Source of the DNA: Buxus sempervirens
Lineage: Eukaryota > Streptophyta > Magnoliopsida > Buxales > Buxaceae
Length of the DNA: 64,000 nt
Direction of reading: 5' to 3'
Assembly: GCA_947561395.2 (NCBI GenBank)
Contig: OX387186.1
Span: forward strand, 9,847,888 to 9,911,887
Shown piece by piece: positions 1-9,558 of the stretch; position 1 is the first letter of the stretch, and each line of letters starts with the position of its first letter. A program made the position numbers and the translations under genes. Under the pieces are notes generated by a model. The model worked only from the letters and a program-made list of their open reading frames with translations. It was not told the DNA's origin and searched no databases.

Positions 1-1824
1 ATTGCACACGTATTCGTAAACTAAAAGCTTATGGGATTTCTCAGCACAGAATCCAATCAATCTCACCAAGTTGATATGGTGAATGCTGCCTATTGTCTGA
101 ACCTCCGCCAAGAATGATTGCTTCACGTGGTTACCATCAAGGCGCTTCACTGCCACTTTAGTTCCAGTTACTAGGGTACCTTCAAAAACTGATCCAAATC
201 CTCCTTGTCCAAGCTTCCTACTGAAGTTCTCTGCTGCAGCTTTCAACTCCTCATACGAGAATCTTGTGGGCATTCCTAGTACTTCATCTAAATAATCCTC
301 TTCATCTACTTCTACATCTTTTTTCTTCCAAAAGAGAAACCATATGCCAAATACTAATAACAGAACAAAAGAAGCTCCAAGACTGGATCCTAATATTATT
401 GCCATCCTCCCAGTTTTCTTAGCATGAGCCACAGGAATAGGAGAAGCCTCTGAGGGAGACGGTGCAATTGGAGGGATTTGCACCTTAATGAATGCAGATG
501 AGTTGAGATGAGTTTTTTCTCTCTCATTGATCATTAGTGAAAAGAGTTGGGTTGTTAAAAAGCAATTACCATTTGAAGAATTCGTACCATACCGAAACAG
601 AGCTGCTTTACAGGAACAATTCTTCAAACAAACCTGCTTACAACTCTTCGAATCTATATCTTTAAAATCCGAGGAAAACGTGAAATAATTCATGTCTTCA
701 AGCTCTAGAAAACTGTGATTCTGTGAACCTTCACAGGACAAAGGAGTGATTTCCGAACACCCAAGATTTGGTTGCCTGCCATTTACTTGCTGAAAGTAGC
801 TTGTCTTCTCACTGGTTACTCTGGGGCAACTACATTGCCCACCTGAGCAAACACCATAACTCCCACAAACCAGAGGATAATTACATTCACCTAAATAGCC
901 AGTCAAGAGATCAGCCACCTCTTTCCACTCTGTTCCCCAGTCATAAACTCTCAAACGCCCACCTGGGTCCAACTTCATGTACTGAGCTGATAATGCCAGA
1001 GGCACAGGAATCACACTATCTGGCGGGTCTGGCTCGGCTGACAATATGAACATAGCAAGACTGCCATTCAGAAATTTTACATAACTTGGTGCTTTGCTCC
1101 TTTTGGTTCCAGTAACTAATTTTTCATAGTATGACTTAGGAGGATTGGAATCAATAAGAGCAAACAAACCGTCATCGGTAACAGAAAGTGAAATCGGACC
1201 CTCAGTCCAATTGGAAGATGATACACTAGCTGTTAGTTTCTGTCCTGCTACCAGCTTCTGCCCAGGAACTAATGAGTCTGTTGGATGATCAAAAGACTGC
1301 CAGACGATACCATTGTTTCCGTCAAAGAGCACAAGATTTCCTGCCTCAGTCATGTTCAAGCCTGCTACAGACTTCCCAGTTGTGTTTGTGGACCAAACGA
1401 AGGTACCGTCAACATCCCGCAAAATCAAGTTGCCTCCTCCATCGAGCCGCAAGGTCGCATTCGCTCTAACGGGATTGTTTCGATTGGCACACCAGACAAC
1501 CTGTGGGAATCCTCTCTCTTGGAGGACGATGCCGGAGCCGCTGTTAGTCTGAACAATGAAGACAGAAAAGAAATGAGATTGACAACTGCCAGTGCTGTAG
1601 AAACCACAGGCGTAACGTGGCCCGAAGCTACCTCTGAGAAGAATAGACCTCACTGTTGATCCATCCGTGAAACTCACAGAATGTTTAAGGGAGGGGTTGT
1701 TGGTCCATGTAGTTGATAGGTTGGCTGTTGGATAATCAAAAGGTTGAGCCTTGATCGAGCAAGAAAAAGAGATCAAAATAATCGGGAGAAAGAAAACCGA
1801 ACACAGATGATAGGTTACGCCCAT
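1..1824 (-). CDS. G-type lectin S-receptor-like Ser/Thr kinase, copy 1 (SD2-5-like), C-terminus outside window
   Basis: I read the frame from the ATG at 1824 down to base 1 and found no stop: 608 codons, ending inside the kinase N-lobe at the residues YEYVCN. The order is a hydrophobic signal peptide (about 1-25), a mannose-lectin (B_lectin) domain with the WQSFDHPTDSLVPGQ motif, a Cys-rich EGF-like segment, a PAN-like segment (CKQVCLKNCSCKAALF), a Pro-rich linker, one transmembrane helix followed by WFLFWKKK, and the start of a kinase with the GxGxxG loop. Such proteins sit in the plasma membrane and are thought to sense extracellular ligands in defence or stress; the ligand here is unknown. 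The gene has no intron, as usual for this family. Copy 2 still has the Pro-rich linker found here, while copy 3 has lost it. Missing 3' part: about 240 codons by comparison with copy 2. Confidence 0.9.
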   Translation of the reverse strand, partial: MGVTYHLCSVFFLPIILISFSCSIKAQPFDYPTANLSTTWTNNPSLKHSVSFTDGSTVRSILLRGSFGPRYACGFYSTGSCQSHFFSVFIVQTNSGSGIVLQERGFPQVVWCANRNNPVRANATLRLDGGGNLILRDVDGTFVWSTNTTGKSVAGLNMTEAGNLVLFDGNNGIVWQSFDHPTDSLVPGQKLVAGQKLTASVSSSNWTEGPISLSVTDDGLFALIDSNPPKSYYEKLVTGTKRSKAPSYVKFLNGSLAMFILSAEPDPPDSVIPVPLALSAQYMKLDPGGRLRVYDWGTEWKEVADLLTGYLGECNYPLVCGSYGVCSGGQCSCPRVTSEKTSYFQQVNGRQPNLGCSEITPLSCEGSQNHSFLELEDMNYFTFSSDFKDIDSKSCKQVCLKNCSCKAALFRYGTNSSNGNCFLTTQLFSLMINEREKTHLNSSAFIKVQIPPIAPSPSEASPIPVAHAKKTGRMAIILGSSLGASFVLLLVFGIWFLFWKKKDVEVDEEDYLDEVLGMPTRFSYEELKAAAENFSRKLGQGGFGSVFEGTLVTGTKVAVKRLDGNHVKQSFLAEVQTIGSIHHINLVRLIGFCAEKSHKLLVYEYVCN

Positions 1825-2450
1825 TACCTGTGCTTGTAAGAAAATGGGGCTAGACTCAGGTAAGTTGTAAGATGGAGAACTGGACGGGTTCTTCGAAAAA
1901 ACTTTACACCCGCAGAGAGGAAAGCTTGAAACTTTTAATTATTGGCATAGACTTTCTCCCTTCCTGTACAAGCGATCCATGATTTTTTTAAGATTTCAGC
2001 AATTTCAACCTTCTATTTTATATTCACGTTCACATACAAAATTCAGAAATTAGGTTGCTCACATAACGAAATCAAACTCCACCATATTAGTATATATTCA
2101 TGCATCCATCATCCTTATAAACACATAGATAGAATTTGTAAAATAAGACCTATAAAAACGTAGATTGACTAAAGCTATGATTTTCGATAAAACAAGACAC
2201 AGAGACAAGATTTGTGTCGCCAAACCCATTATGATAAGAACCGGCTTATGATGACGATGATTATCAGAAAATTATTTTTTGCCCTCTTCTAATGAAATAA
2301 TAGATCCTCGCTCATCAGACTGTTGGGTTTTTTACATGTCCAAACAACAAGATCTTATGTCAGCTGCCTTTTGACCAGAGCCACTGGCCATTTCTTTCTT
2401 GCGTTCAAACGCTAGACACCGAGGATCTCTTTGGTTGCAAGTCACAACTC
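1825..2450. other. 5' flank of kinase copy 1, no gene
   Basis: This AT-rich flank is shared with the flanks of kinase copies 2 and 3 up to about 2300. That includes the segment around 1980-2040 and the stretch with ATGCATCCATCAT at about 2100. I see no coding frame. A SINE- or RTE-like tail lies near 2195-2268. Confidence 0.6.
2195..2268 (+). repeat. SINE/RTE-type 3' tail with (GAT)n-like end
   Basis: The stretch runs from GAGACAAGATTTGTGTCGCC through AACCGGCTTATGATGACGATGAT. Related tails with the same order (ACAAGAT..TGTCG..GGCTTATAATGATGATGATT) lie at about 12660-12745, 27020-27090, 27665-27735 and 55185-55260. The simple trinucleotide end is typical of plant SINEs mobilised by RTE-type LINEs. 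The 5' end is not resolved. Confidence 0.45.
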
Positions 2451-4120
2451 ACAAACAATTGAATAGGACACCTTCAAGTACCAATTAAAGTAAAGAGATC
2501 CCTTTTACACAAAAACCAAAAACCATGGTACTCGTCCATTGACCCTCAGAAAGAACAAACACATGAAGTTTTATTATATAATTTCCTACCTAGAACCACC
2601 TAATCCAGTGGGACTGGGCTTCTATTCTTAAATCCGAATTGAATCTGTCCAACAACCGTCTTTATCTGCTGCATTTGCTCCTTTGTGTTGATGGTATGAA
2701 GTCGGCCATTCGGTTTATAACTTCACAGAAGCTTCGGCAGGCACATAAGGATTCCGGTATTTAAATATGAGAAAGCAACAGCATGGATTCGGTCCAGTTC
2801 TATTAAGGCGGCTCTTCATTTCAAAATATCAGATAGTATTTGAATTATTATCATAAAAAATTGTGCAAGGTGATATCCAGCATCTGTCTAATAAGATTGG
2901 CTGTGTTCTGCTTGTGTTTTGTTGGTTTTGTGCATTCTATGATTATTTTAATCATTTACATTTTTGGGTTTTAAGCGTTGTTAAGCTTCTATAACTTATT
3001 TTAAATGATTTCTATTTATTAGGAGCTGTTTAGTCCAAGGTTTACCGTTTGGTGCCGCTGGACATGCCACTCAAGACACGAAACGAGATTTTGGAATGCT
3101 AGTAAATTGGAAGGAACAAAAAAGTGAGGTTTTTTTCGGATTTGGGGAAATTTCACCCAGATCTAGCGAAATTTCACCCAAAAAATAATGTATATTTTTT
3201 AAATCTTCTTTTGCGGTTGTTTCTCTCCCTTTCTTCCTATTTTCCTCAATCCACCGCTGCATTTTACAAGCTGAGCCGCTAAAAATTACCCGAAACACAA
3301 TCTAGTAATTTTCACCCTGTGAAACGCATCGCTATGGGGTATTAGAGCAAAATTTCGAGGCATGCCGCCGAAACAGAAAACACTGGTTTAATGGCAGTTA
3401 AATTCATGATTCGTATCATTAGAAGTATTTTAGTTAGAACTGATTTCTTAACTCTTCTTGAATCAGATTTTTTGAAGGATGATAATTGACCGATGATGCC
3501 ATCTGCATCGTACCAGCACGGGGAAAGAAGGCTCCCAGTGAAGAGTGGTACAGAGATTATATTCCAATTTGGATTTAACTAGATCCAGTATATTCACTGT
3601 TTCATGTCTCTAATTCTCGCTTAACTCTTCACTATCTCGTTCCGCATTCAAATTTTGAGCAATCTATCCTCAAACCAAACAATCTACTCTAGAAGGCCAA
3701 TGACTTGAACCAATCTATTGGACTAGAATTGAACTCGAAAGTTAAAATCTTTGGAAAGGACTGAATTTAGAAAAGAACCGATTCTTGCATTTCAATTCAA
3801 GAAAGCAATACAGAGCCAATTCACAGCAACAATTAAATTAAAAATGCAAACCTCCAAATCTGAGATTTTTCTTTTTATCCTCTTCAAATGAATTTGATTT
3901 CTTGATAAATCAAAAGCTTAAATTTGGAAATAATCTATACGCCATAGGTATTTTTCTGGCAAAAGGAACTAGAAATCAGTAAAATTATGGAGATAAACCT
4001 CAACCAAGAACAGAAAACGAAGCTAAAATCTATGCAGAGCGCACTAATTCCAGCTCCAAAAGAACGATAGATTACAATGAATGATAGATTACATGGAAAT
4101 GTACAAAAAAAAAATGACCC
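2450..4120. repeat. Dispersed block, paralogous to 32270-33400 and 37490-37620
   Basis: Long stretches match a second block in this window. The segment around CCTAGAACCACCTAATCCAGTG (2590) matches 32405, the segment GATGATGCCATCTGCATC (3493) matches 33058, and GAGATAAACCTCAACCAAGAAC (3990) matches 37535. In the second block a 4-kb insertion splits the homology between about 33400 and 37490. No convincing coding frame or terminal repeat was found. It is either an unclassified old transposon or a segmental duplication. Confidence 0.55.
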
Positions 4121-5019
4121 TAACAGGGTCAATTGGAAACCATGACATTAAATGTTGTGAATAGCTTTGCAATTTGCACAGAAATGAACGTAATAAATCA
4201 GAAAATAAACATAAGAATGAACACATGATTTTTACATGGTTCGGCAAACTCCTAGAAAGAAGAAACTATTACATGTAACAAACCTCAAGGTGATTAACTG
4301 ATATTTCAAAAAAATAAGGGCTAAAGTGTAATTATCCCTAAAAAAATTAACATCATGAAATATAGATCAATGATATTATGTATAAAAATAAATAAATAAA
4401 TAACCATTGTAAGATCTTTTAGAGGTGGTTTTTAAATAGTCAGTTTGTAAGTTGGAATAAAAGTCCAACTCCCACCGTTGTGAGAGATTTTACTTGTAGT
4501 AAAACTCCATAAAAGAAAACACATTTACCAGCAGTAAATTACCTTGTCAATTTAGGGCCATTAGAGGCGAGAAAATGTTACTGCCGGTAAGTGCCTCTTT
4601 GGACATGAGAATACATTCCTTGCTTAACCATCAGGTTTTTATCGCCAACAGAGAAGTTATCGCTTGTAAAAGACGAATTAATTATAAGCGGCAAACCACT
4701 TACCAGTGGTAAAACCTCTTGTATAACTCATTTCCTCTAGTCCTAGATGAAAGAATTTTAGTATGCTGTTTTATATTGATTGTATTTTTGGTTTATAAAA
4801 ACAAGTTGAATGTATAGTCTGTGATGATATTATGGGTGATCCAATATTTTGGTGATCATATTAATTGATAATTACATCTTAATTATACAGAAATATTTTC
4901 TATATATTTGATATGTAATATAAATTGTATATAGGCCAGGAGACCATATTAGGTTAGGAGTCTCCATAAAATCCTAGTCAATATTAAAATCATTAATGAG
5001 AGGATTACTTTATTATAAA
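4121..5019. other. AT-rich intergenic stretch, no recognisable gene
   Basis: No coding frame of note. The phrase TTTTACATGGTTCGGCAAAC at about 4230 resembles sequence common in plant retrotransposon LTRs, but I could not define an element. Confidence 0.4.
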
Positions 5020-5706
5020 CTAGCATGGTGCACGTGCAATACTGCACGTCATGGGAGGGAGTAGTTGCTTAACCAATTGCTTGGTTAGTTCTTTGGCACT
5101 TTTGACAATTCTATCCCTTTATTAATGAAACTTGACAGTGTTGCTGTAGACACCTGATTTTTGTACCCCCAAAATGAAGAAAAATGAAAAGTCAAACTAA
5201 AAGTCAAACCCTAAGGGGGTCAAAAAATTGACTTTTCCAATTAAGGAAATTTGGCCATCAAACTTTATATCATTAAAAAGAGCATTTCGACACAGTTCTA
5301 ACGCAACTGAGTTTGCTGGAATCGGAGTCCAGATGAGAAAAATATGGCCCGGTCAAACTTCCAGAAAGCCAAAAAGTTGACTTTCTGGTCGGCCCCAATC
5401 CAACTGCCAAAATTGATCTCAATAGATAACTGGTTCCGAACCGATTCCAACGACACTAAGTTTGATGAAATCGGACACCGGACGAAGAAGTTATGAGCAG
5501 TTGAAGTTTCAGAAAAACTGCCCATGTGGCAAAAAGGCAGCAAAAATGGAACAAACCAATAAAATAAATAAGATAAATGTGTTTAATAATATTTTAATAA
5601 AAAGAATCTCGTTTTTTAATAAAATAATCGTAAAAATCGGATAAGAATCTTGCAAAAAACCAAATTGAATAAAGGTTTGAAATCCAAACATTTTAAAAAC
5701 GTGCTG

Positions 5707-5865
5707 GACCGTACTTGATTTACGGGCAGGGCATGCCCGTATTTGAAATACGGGCAAGATTCCGGAAGAGAACACGCGTCACCGTACGAAGGGACACGCG
5801 TCCCGTACGGCCGAATCTGCGATAATTGCAAATATTCGTTTTTTGCCCGTATTTCAAATACGGGC
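5707..5865 (+). promoter_or_regulatory. Hairpin cluster upstream of LTR TATA box
   Basis: Twenty-one-base hairpins lie at 5707-5727 and 5735-5755, exactly 28 bp apart, and at 5845-5865. The arms of the perfect ones are GCCCGTATTT and AAATACGGGC around one central base. A further imperfect hairpin uses CCGTACG (5782) and CGTACGG (5804). Confidence 0.7.
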
Positions 5866-5879
5866 ACGGGATTTTTGCC

Positions 5880-5888
5880 TATAAATAG
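5880..5888 (+). promoter_or_regulatory. TATA box of the solo LTR
   Basis: TATAAATAG in the context GCCTATAAATAG, 15 bp after the last hairpin. The same context occurs at 17862 and 34630 in the other two Tat-type LTRs. Transcription would run along the plus strand. Confidence 0.65.
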
Positions 5889-7577
5889 AGAGGCCACCCC
5901 CTTCATTTGGACAAGCCCTCTCCTCTGGCCATAACCCCTGCCCTCCTGAAGCTACCCACTGCCGAACCCTGCCATCATGCCACCACTCCACCACCCTAAA
6001 CCTTTTTAATGCCCAAATTGCCCCTATGTCCCAAAACCATGCCCAAACACCCAAAACCTTACCTAAATTTTGACCTTGCATCTTCTTGAATTGAGGAACC
6101 TAACCAAACCCTTTCCATACCATTTTAAGAATTCCTGGAGGACGCGGAAGCGCTGCCCAATTCAATTGGAACCAACAAGGGAATCTTACTGTAAGTATGT
6201 TAAATTTTACAATATAACCAATTTCAATCTCTTCAAATTTCTTTTCTATATTTTGTTCTTGTGACCACTAATCCAATTGTTATTTTTGAAATATATGAGA
6301 GGCTAACTTCAGGAAGATGATCGTCATAAGAAAAAAAGGGAGGAAGAAAGGGGTCTAAATGACATTTTAATCAACAAATTTAACTACTCATTTTGTTCCT
6401 TTAAAGATATACGTGTTTTTGTAATATCTTCTCCTCTTTCTTGAATGAGGGATGTGGTTGATTGGATAAACAAAAGAGGGAAAGAAATCCAAGACCCAAA
6501 GAACATGAAAGATGAAGAAAGATGGCTTTGGAAGCCTAATGAAGCCAATATAGCATTTTGAAGAAACCCAGAAGTTTAACCAAGGTCTCTGGAACACCTG
6601 AGAAGGCCACGGAACAGATCCCGAAAAGAATCGGCTGCAAAAATGCGAAACTGGCTGTGCCCGTAAACTCTGAACGGTCCCGTCTGGACCGTGTTTACTT
6701 CACGGGCGAGCCTAACCGGAATTTGTCCACGGGCAAGGGTGGACCGTATGAAAAATACGGGCAATTGTAAAATAACCTAAAAAATGTAATTTTTCGGCCC
6801 GGTTGGATCTGTTCCGACCTGAACCGGCCCCTTTAACAATTTGGGCTATCATTAGCCCACTTTTGGACCATGGGCCCAAATGGGCCCACCATGACCTCCT
6901 TTTGGCCCACGTGAGTGGTCCACCTTAGACTGGCCTATACCAGGCCTGTTTTCAACAAACAGGCCCAGGCCCTTTGACCTTTGGCTAATGGGCCAAATCC
7001 AAGCCCACTAAGCCCATTTGTATCTGTAAATAGCTTAAGTAAATAATCAAATGGGTTACCCAATAACCCAACAGGGCCCAAGGCCCAACCATGGCAACCC
7101 ACGGGTCTTCCAACGGGACTCGGGTCCGACCCACTTCACTTAGATAAATAAAAGATAAAATCAAGCTAAAGGGGACCCACACCTCCAGAGGGCCCCGCCA
7201 GACCTAACAAGGCAGCATGCTGGTCTAGGAAGGGTGAAATTGACTCAGAAACCAGGGAGACCCGAGGGACCCGTCAAACCGACGGGGCGGACCGGGGTGT
7301 CTTTAGGACTTCCCCGGATCGTAACCGAGGACTTAGCTAGAACTCTGAAAAGCCGCAGACCAGACTTAGACCCGATTAGGGCAAAACCGTGTCTGCCTGC
7401 ACTCTCAGGCAGTGGCGACTCTGAATATCCCGAGGCACGCATCAAAGGTGCGCCCGGTGTGCGATCTAGGCCAGGTTTAGGTGCGCACAGTTGCATAAAG
7501 ACAAGTGTGGAAAGTTGAATATGACGCTTGACACGATTCCCAAAGGGCGACTCGCGTTATATATAGTATAGATAAGC

Positions 7578-7654
7578 TAGCTCCTTACTGGATTACACTA
7601 CAAAATAATTTTCAAATGTGTCTACATTTTGTAGCGTAATCCAGTAAGAAGCTA
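7578..7654. repeat. Long near-perfect hairpin
   Basis: The arms at 7578-7606 and 7626-7654 are inverted copies of 29 bp with two mismatches, separated by 19 bp. The arm core is TTACTGGATTAC. It lies just outside the Helitron 5' end. It could be a miniature foldback element or a small-RNA precursor. Confidence 0.7.
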
Positions 7655-7676
7655 CAAATAGAAACAAGTAGACTTA

Positions 7677-8524
7677 GGCTCTGTTTGTTAACGCTTTTGC
7701 TTTCTTGCTTTCAAAACCAAAAAAGTAATTTTCTGCCTTTCAGAAGATCTTTCGTTGAAGCAAAGCTGTTTAGTAAACTTTTGATTTGCTGCTAAGAAGC
7801 GCAAAAACATGTTTGATAACTACAGTAGCATATAAATTGCTTTTATGCTATCATATAAAACTACTGTAAATAGTTGGTGTATTTTTTAATTATAAAAAAA
7901 TACACCAATAGAAAATAACGTGAATTAGTAATACAATTTAGGGTTAAATGGTCATTATCAGGTTAAACGGGTCATTATTGAGTTAAACAGGCCATTATCG
8001 AGTTAAGCGGGTCATTATCGGGTTAAACTAATCTTTATTGGGTTAAGCGGATCATTACCAGGTTAAACGAGTCATTATCAAGTTAAATGGGTCATTATCG
8101 GGTTAAACAGGTCATTATTGGATTGAACGGATCATTATAGAGTTAAGCGGGTCATTATCGGGTTAAATGGGTCATATTCGTGTTAAACAGATCATTATCA
8201 GGTTAAACGAATCATTATTGGGCTAAATACCCAACCCAAAGCCCAACCCAACTATTACACGGGTCAACCCAAACCCGTTTATTCATGATGGGTCAATTTT
8301 TTCCCGATCTAGTTATGTCAAGGGTTTTAGAAGCAAGAAAGTAATTTATGGTTAAAGTGAGAAGCAACATTTCTATGCTTTTTTTGAAAAGCAATGAAAT
8401 TGTTTATTTGCTCCTTATAAATTACTTCATTTGTGCATAACCAAACAGTACTTTTACTTTCGAAAACAATTTTTTGCTTTCAAAAACAAAAAAAACACTT
8501 TTAAAAAGCGTTACCAACAGTACC
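7677..8524. mobile_element. PIF/Harbinger (Tourist-like) MITE
   Basis: The left end is GGCTCTGTTTGTTAACGCTT. The right end, read on the other strand, is GGTACTGTTGGTAACGCTTT. Both sides carry TTA (7674-7676 and 8525-8527), the usual Harbinger target duplication. The subterminal parts are also inverted copies (GCTTTCAAAA-type tracts). No transposase is encoded. The middle is a minisatellite. Confidence 0.75.
7941..8219. repeat. 20-bp minisatellite, 14 units
   Basis: The consensus unit is GGGTTAAACGGGTCATTATC. The first unit has 19 bases and the next thirteen keep an exact 20-bp period from 7960 to 8219, with scattered substitutions. It fills the centre of the MITE at 7677-8524. Confidence 0.9.
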
Positions 8525-8527
8525 TTA

Positions 8528-9558
8528 GTCTCCCTTTGATTCATTTGACACTATTTCACCCCGACATGCCTCCGTGTTTTGTTGAATCCAACTCTTCCAA
8601 TCTTTCTTCCGAAACCGGAAATGGGCTGCCGCAATTTTTTTGCTTTCCTCCTTTTGGGTTTTTTGATTCCTCCTTTTTGGTTTTTTTAATCAGTCACGAG
8701 ATGTGCCAACATATGAACCCAAATTGACTAGCGAATCAAGCGTTACCAGTGTTAAAATTGCAAATTAATAAAATAAAATAAAGAACAAATGAATTTATAA
8801 AGTTCCATCATTATAATGAATTTGTGAATTATTATTTTAACTTGAAATTATGATAACGTTGGCATGTGATTATTAGTTAACATATTCAAAAAAAATGTAA
8901 TAGAATATCTAAATACATTAAAATTACTTAATTGACATCACCTCCTTTTAGCAAAGAAAAATATTGGTAAACTTAAATGGGTACCCAACATTTAGGCAGG
9001 TTGGATTCGGGTTGAATTCTTTATAATTGGGTTGATAAAACCTCAACCCAAAAAATGAACCGCTTATCCTCACATGTTCAATCAGGTTGGGTTTGGCCAG
9101 GTTAGCGAGTCCATTTTCTCTTAGGTCTGTGCGGGTTTGTCTAATATATAACTAACTGATTGAAAGCCTTTTGTCTTTTGGGCCTTAAATTGTGAGCCGA
9201 ATTGCCTAAAAGTTTTTCTGGGCTTTTTCTTTACTTATTTTATAAAGGGTACTTCCTAAAAACACACTGAAAATCTTTTACAATGCTTTTCTGCAGTGGC
9301 CCTGAGATGTTGTCATGTAGAGCATCTCACGGTTAGCATTTTTTTTCCCCAATTGCCCTTTAAGGCCATTATTTTTCACATTTATATGTAAGGAAGCCTA
9401 TTAAATCACAATAATCAAGCACAGCAAGTTTATACTCACAGTTGAATAATAAAGAAGATGAAAGCATGGAATTCTCTGAATGGCACCAGCAAAAGAAAAG
9501 CTTTAGGAGAAGGATGATCTTGAATTTTTATGTTGTATTTGTGAATCCTTCCTTTTCT
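8528..9558. other. 3' flank of kinase copy 2, no gene
   Basis: I see no coding frame. From about 9050 the sequence is shared with the flank of copy 3 (23235-23323 and 23851-24239). The shared part at 9130-9145 is the empty site for the Helitron at 23324. Confidence 0.6.

Larger units (their letters stand above)
5145..7489 (+). mobile_element. Solo LTR of a Ty3/gypsy retrotransposon (Tat/Ogre-like)
   Basis: The element begins TGTAGACACCTGATTTTTG and ends GGTGCGCACA. It is flanked on both sides by the 5-bp direct repeat GTTGC (5140-5144 and 7490-7494). At 2345 bp, with TG...CA ends, a TATA box at 5880 and the phrase GGCGACTCT near the 3' end, it matches the long LTRs of plant Tat-lineage elements. 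No internal coding region or second LTR is present, so it is a solo LTR left by LTR-LTR recombination. It is homologous to the fragment at 17056 and shares its general plan with the LTR at 34232. Confidence 0.85.
5020..7572 (-). mobile_element. Small non-autonomous Helitron, split by a solo LTR
   Basis: On the minus strand the element starts with TCTATACTATATATAACGCG (at 7572) and ends with CTAG (5023-5020). A hairpin with arms ACGTGCA/TGCACGT (about 5033-5050) lies just before the end. The flanking bases read A before the TC and T after the CTAG, as expected for insertion between A and T. Without the LTR at 5145-7489 and its duplicated target, only about 200 bp of Helitron remain, so it encodes nothing itself. 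Start, 3' hairpin and AT target agree with known Helitron rules. Confidence 0.72.

Noticed and set aside
1272..1659. Plus-strand frames of 65-124 codons opposite kinase copy 1, repeated at 11544 and 26183
   Set aside because: They recur only because the kinase copies are duplicated; they are antisense shadows of the lectin domain.
5616..6081. Several overlapping frames on both strands rich in Cys, Pro and Tyr
   Set aside because: They read through the LTR hairpin cluster and leader and have no conserved domain.
7234..7518. 94-codon Pro/Arg-rich frame with a Leu-rich opposite-strand partner
   Set aside because: It lies wholly in the GC-rich 3' part of the solo LTR. The open frames on both strands follow from base composition.
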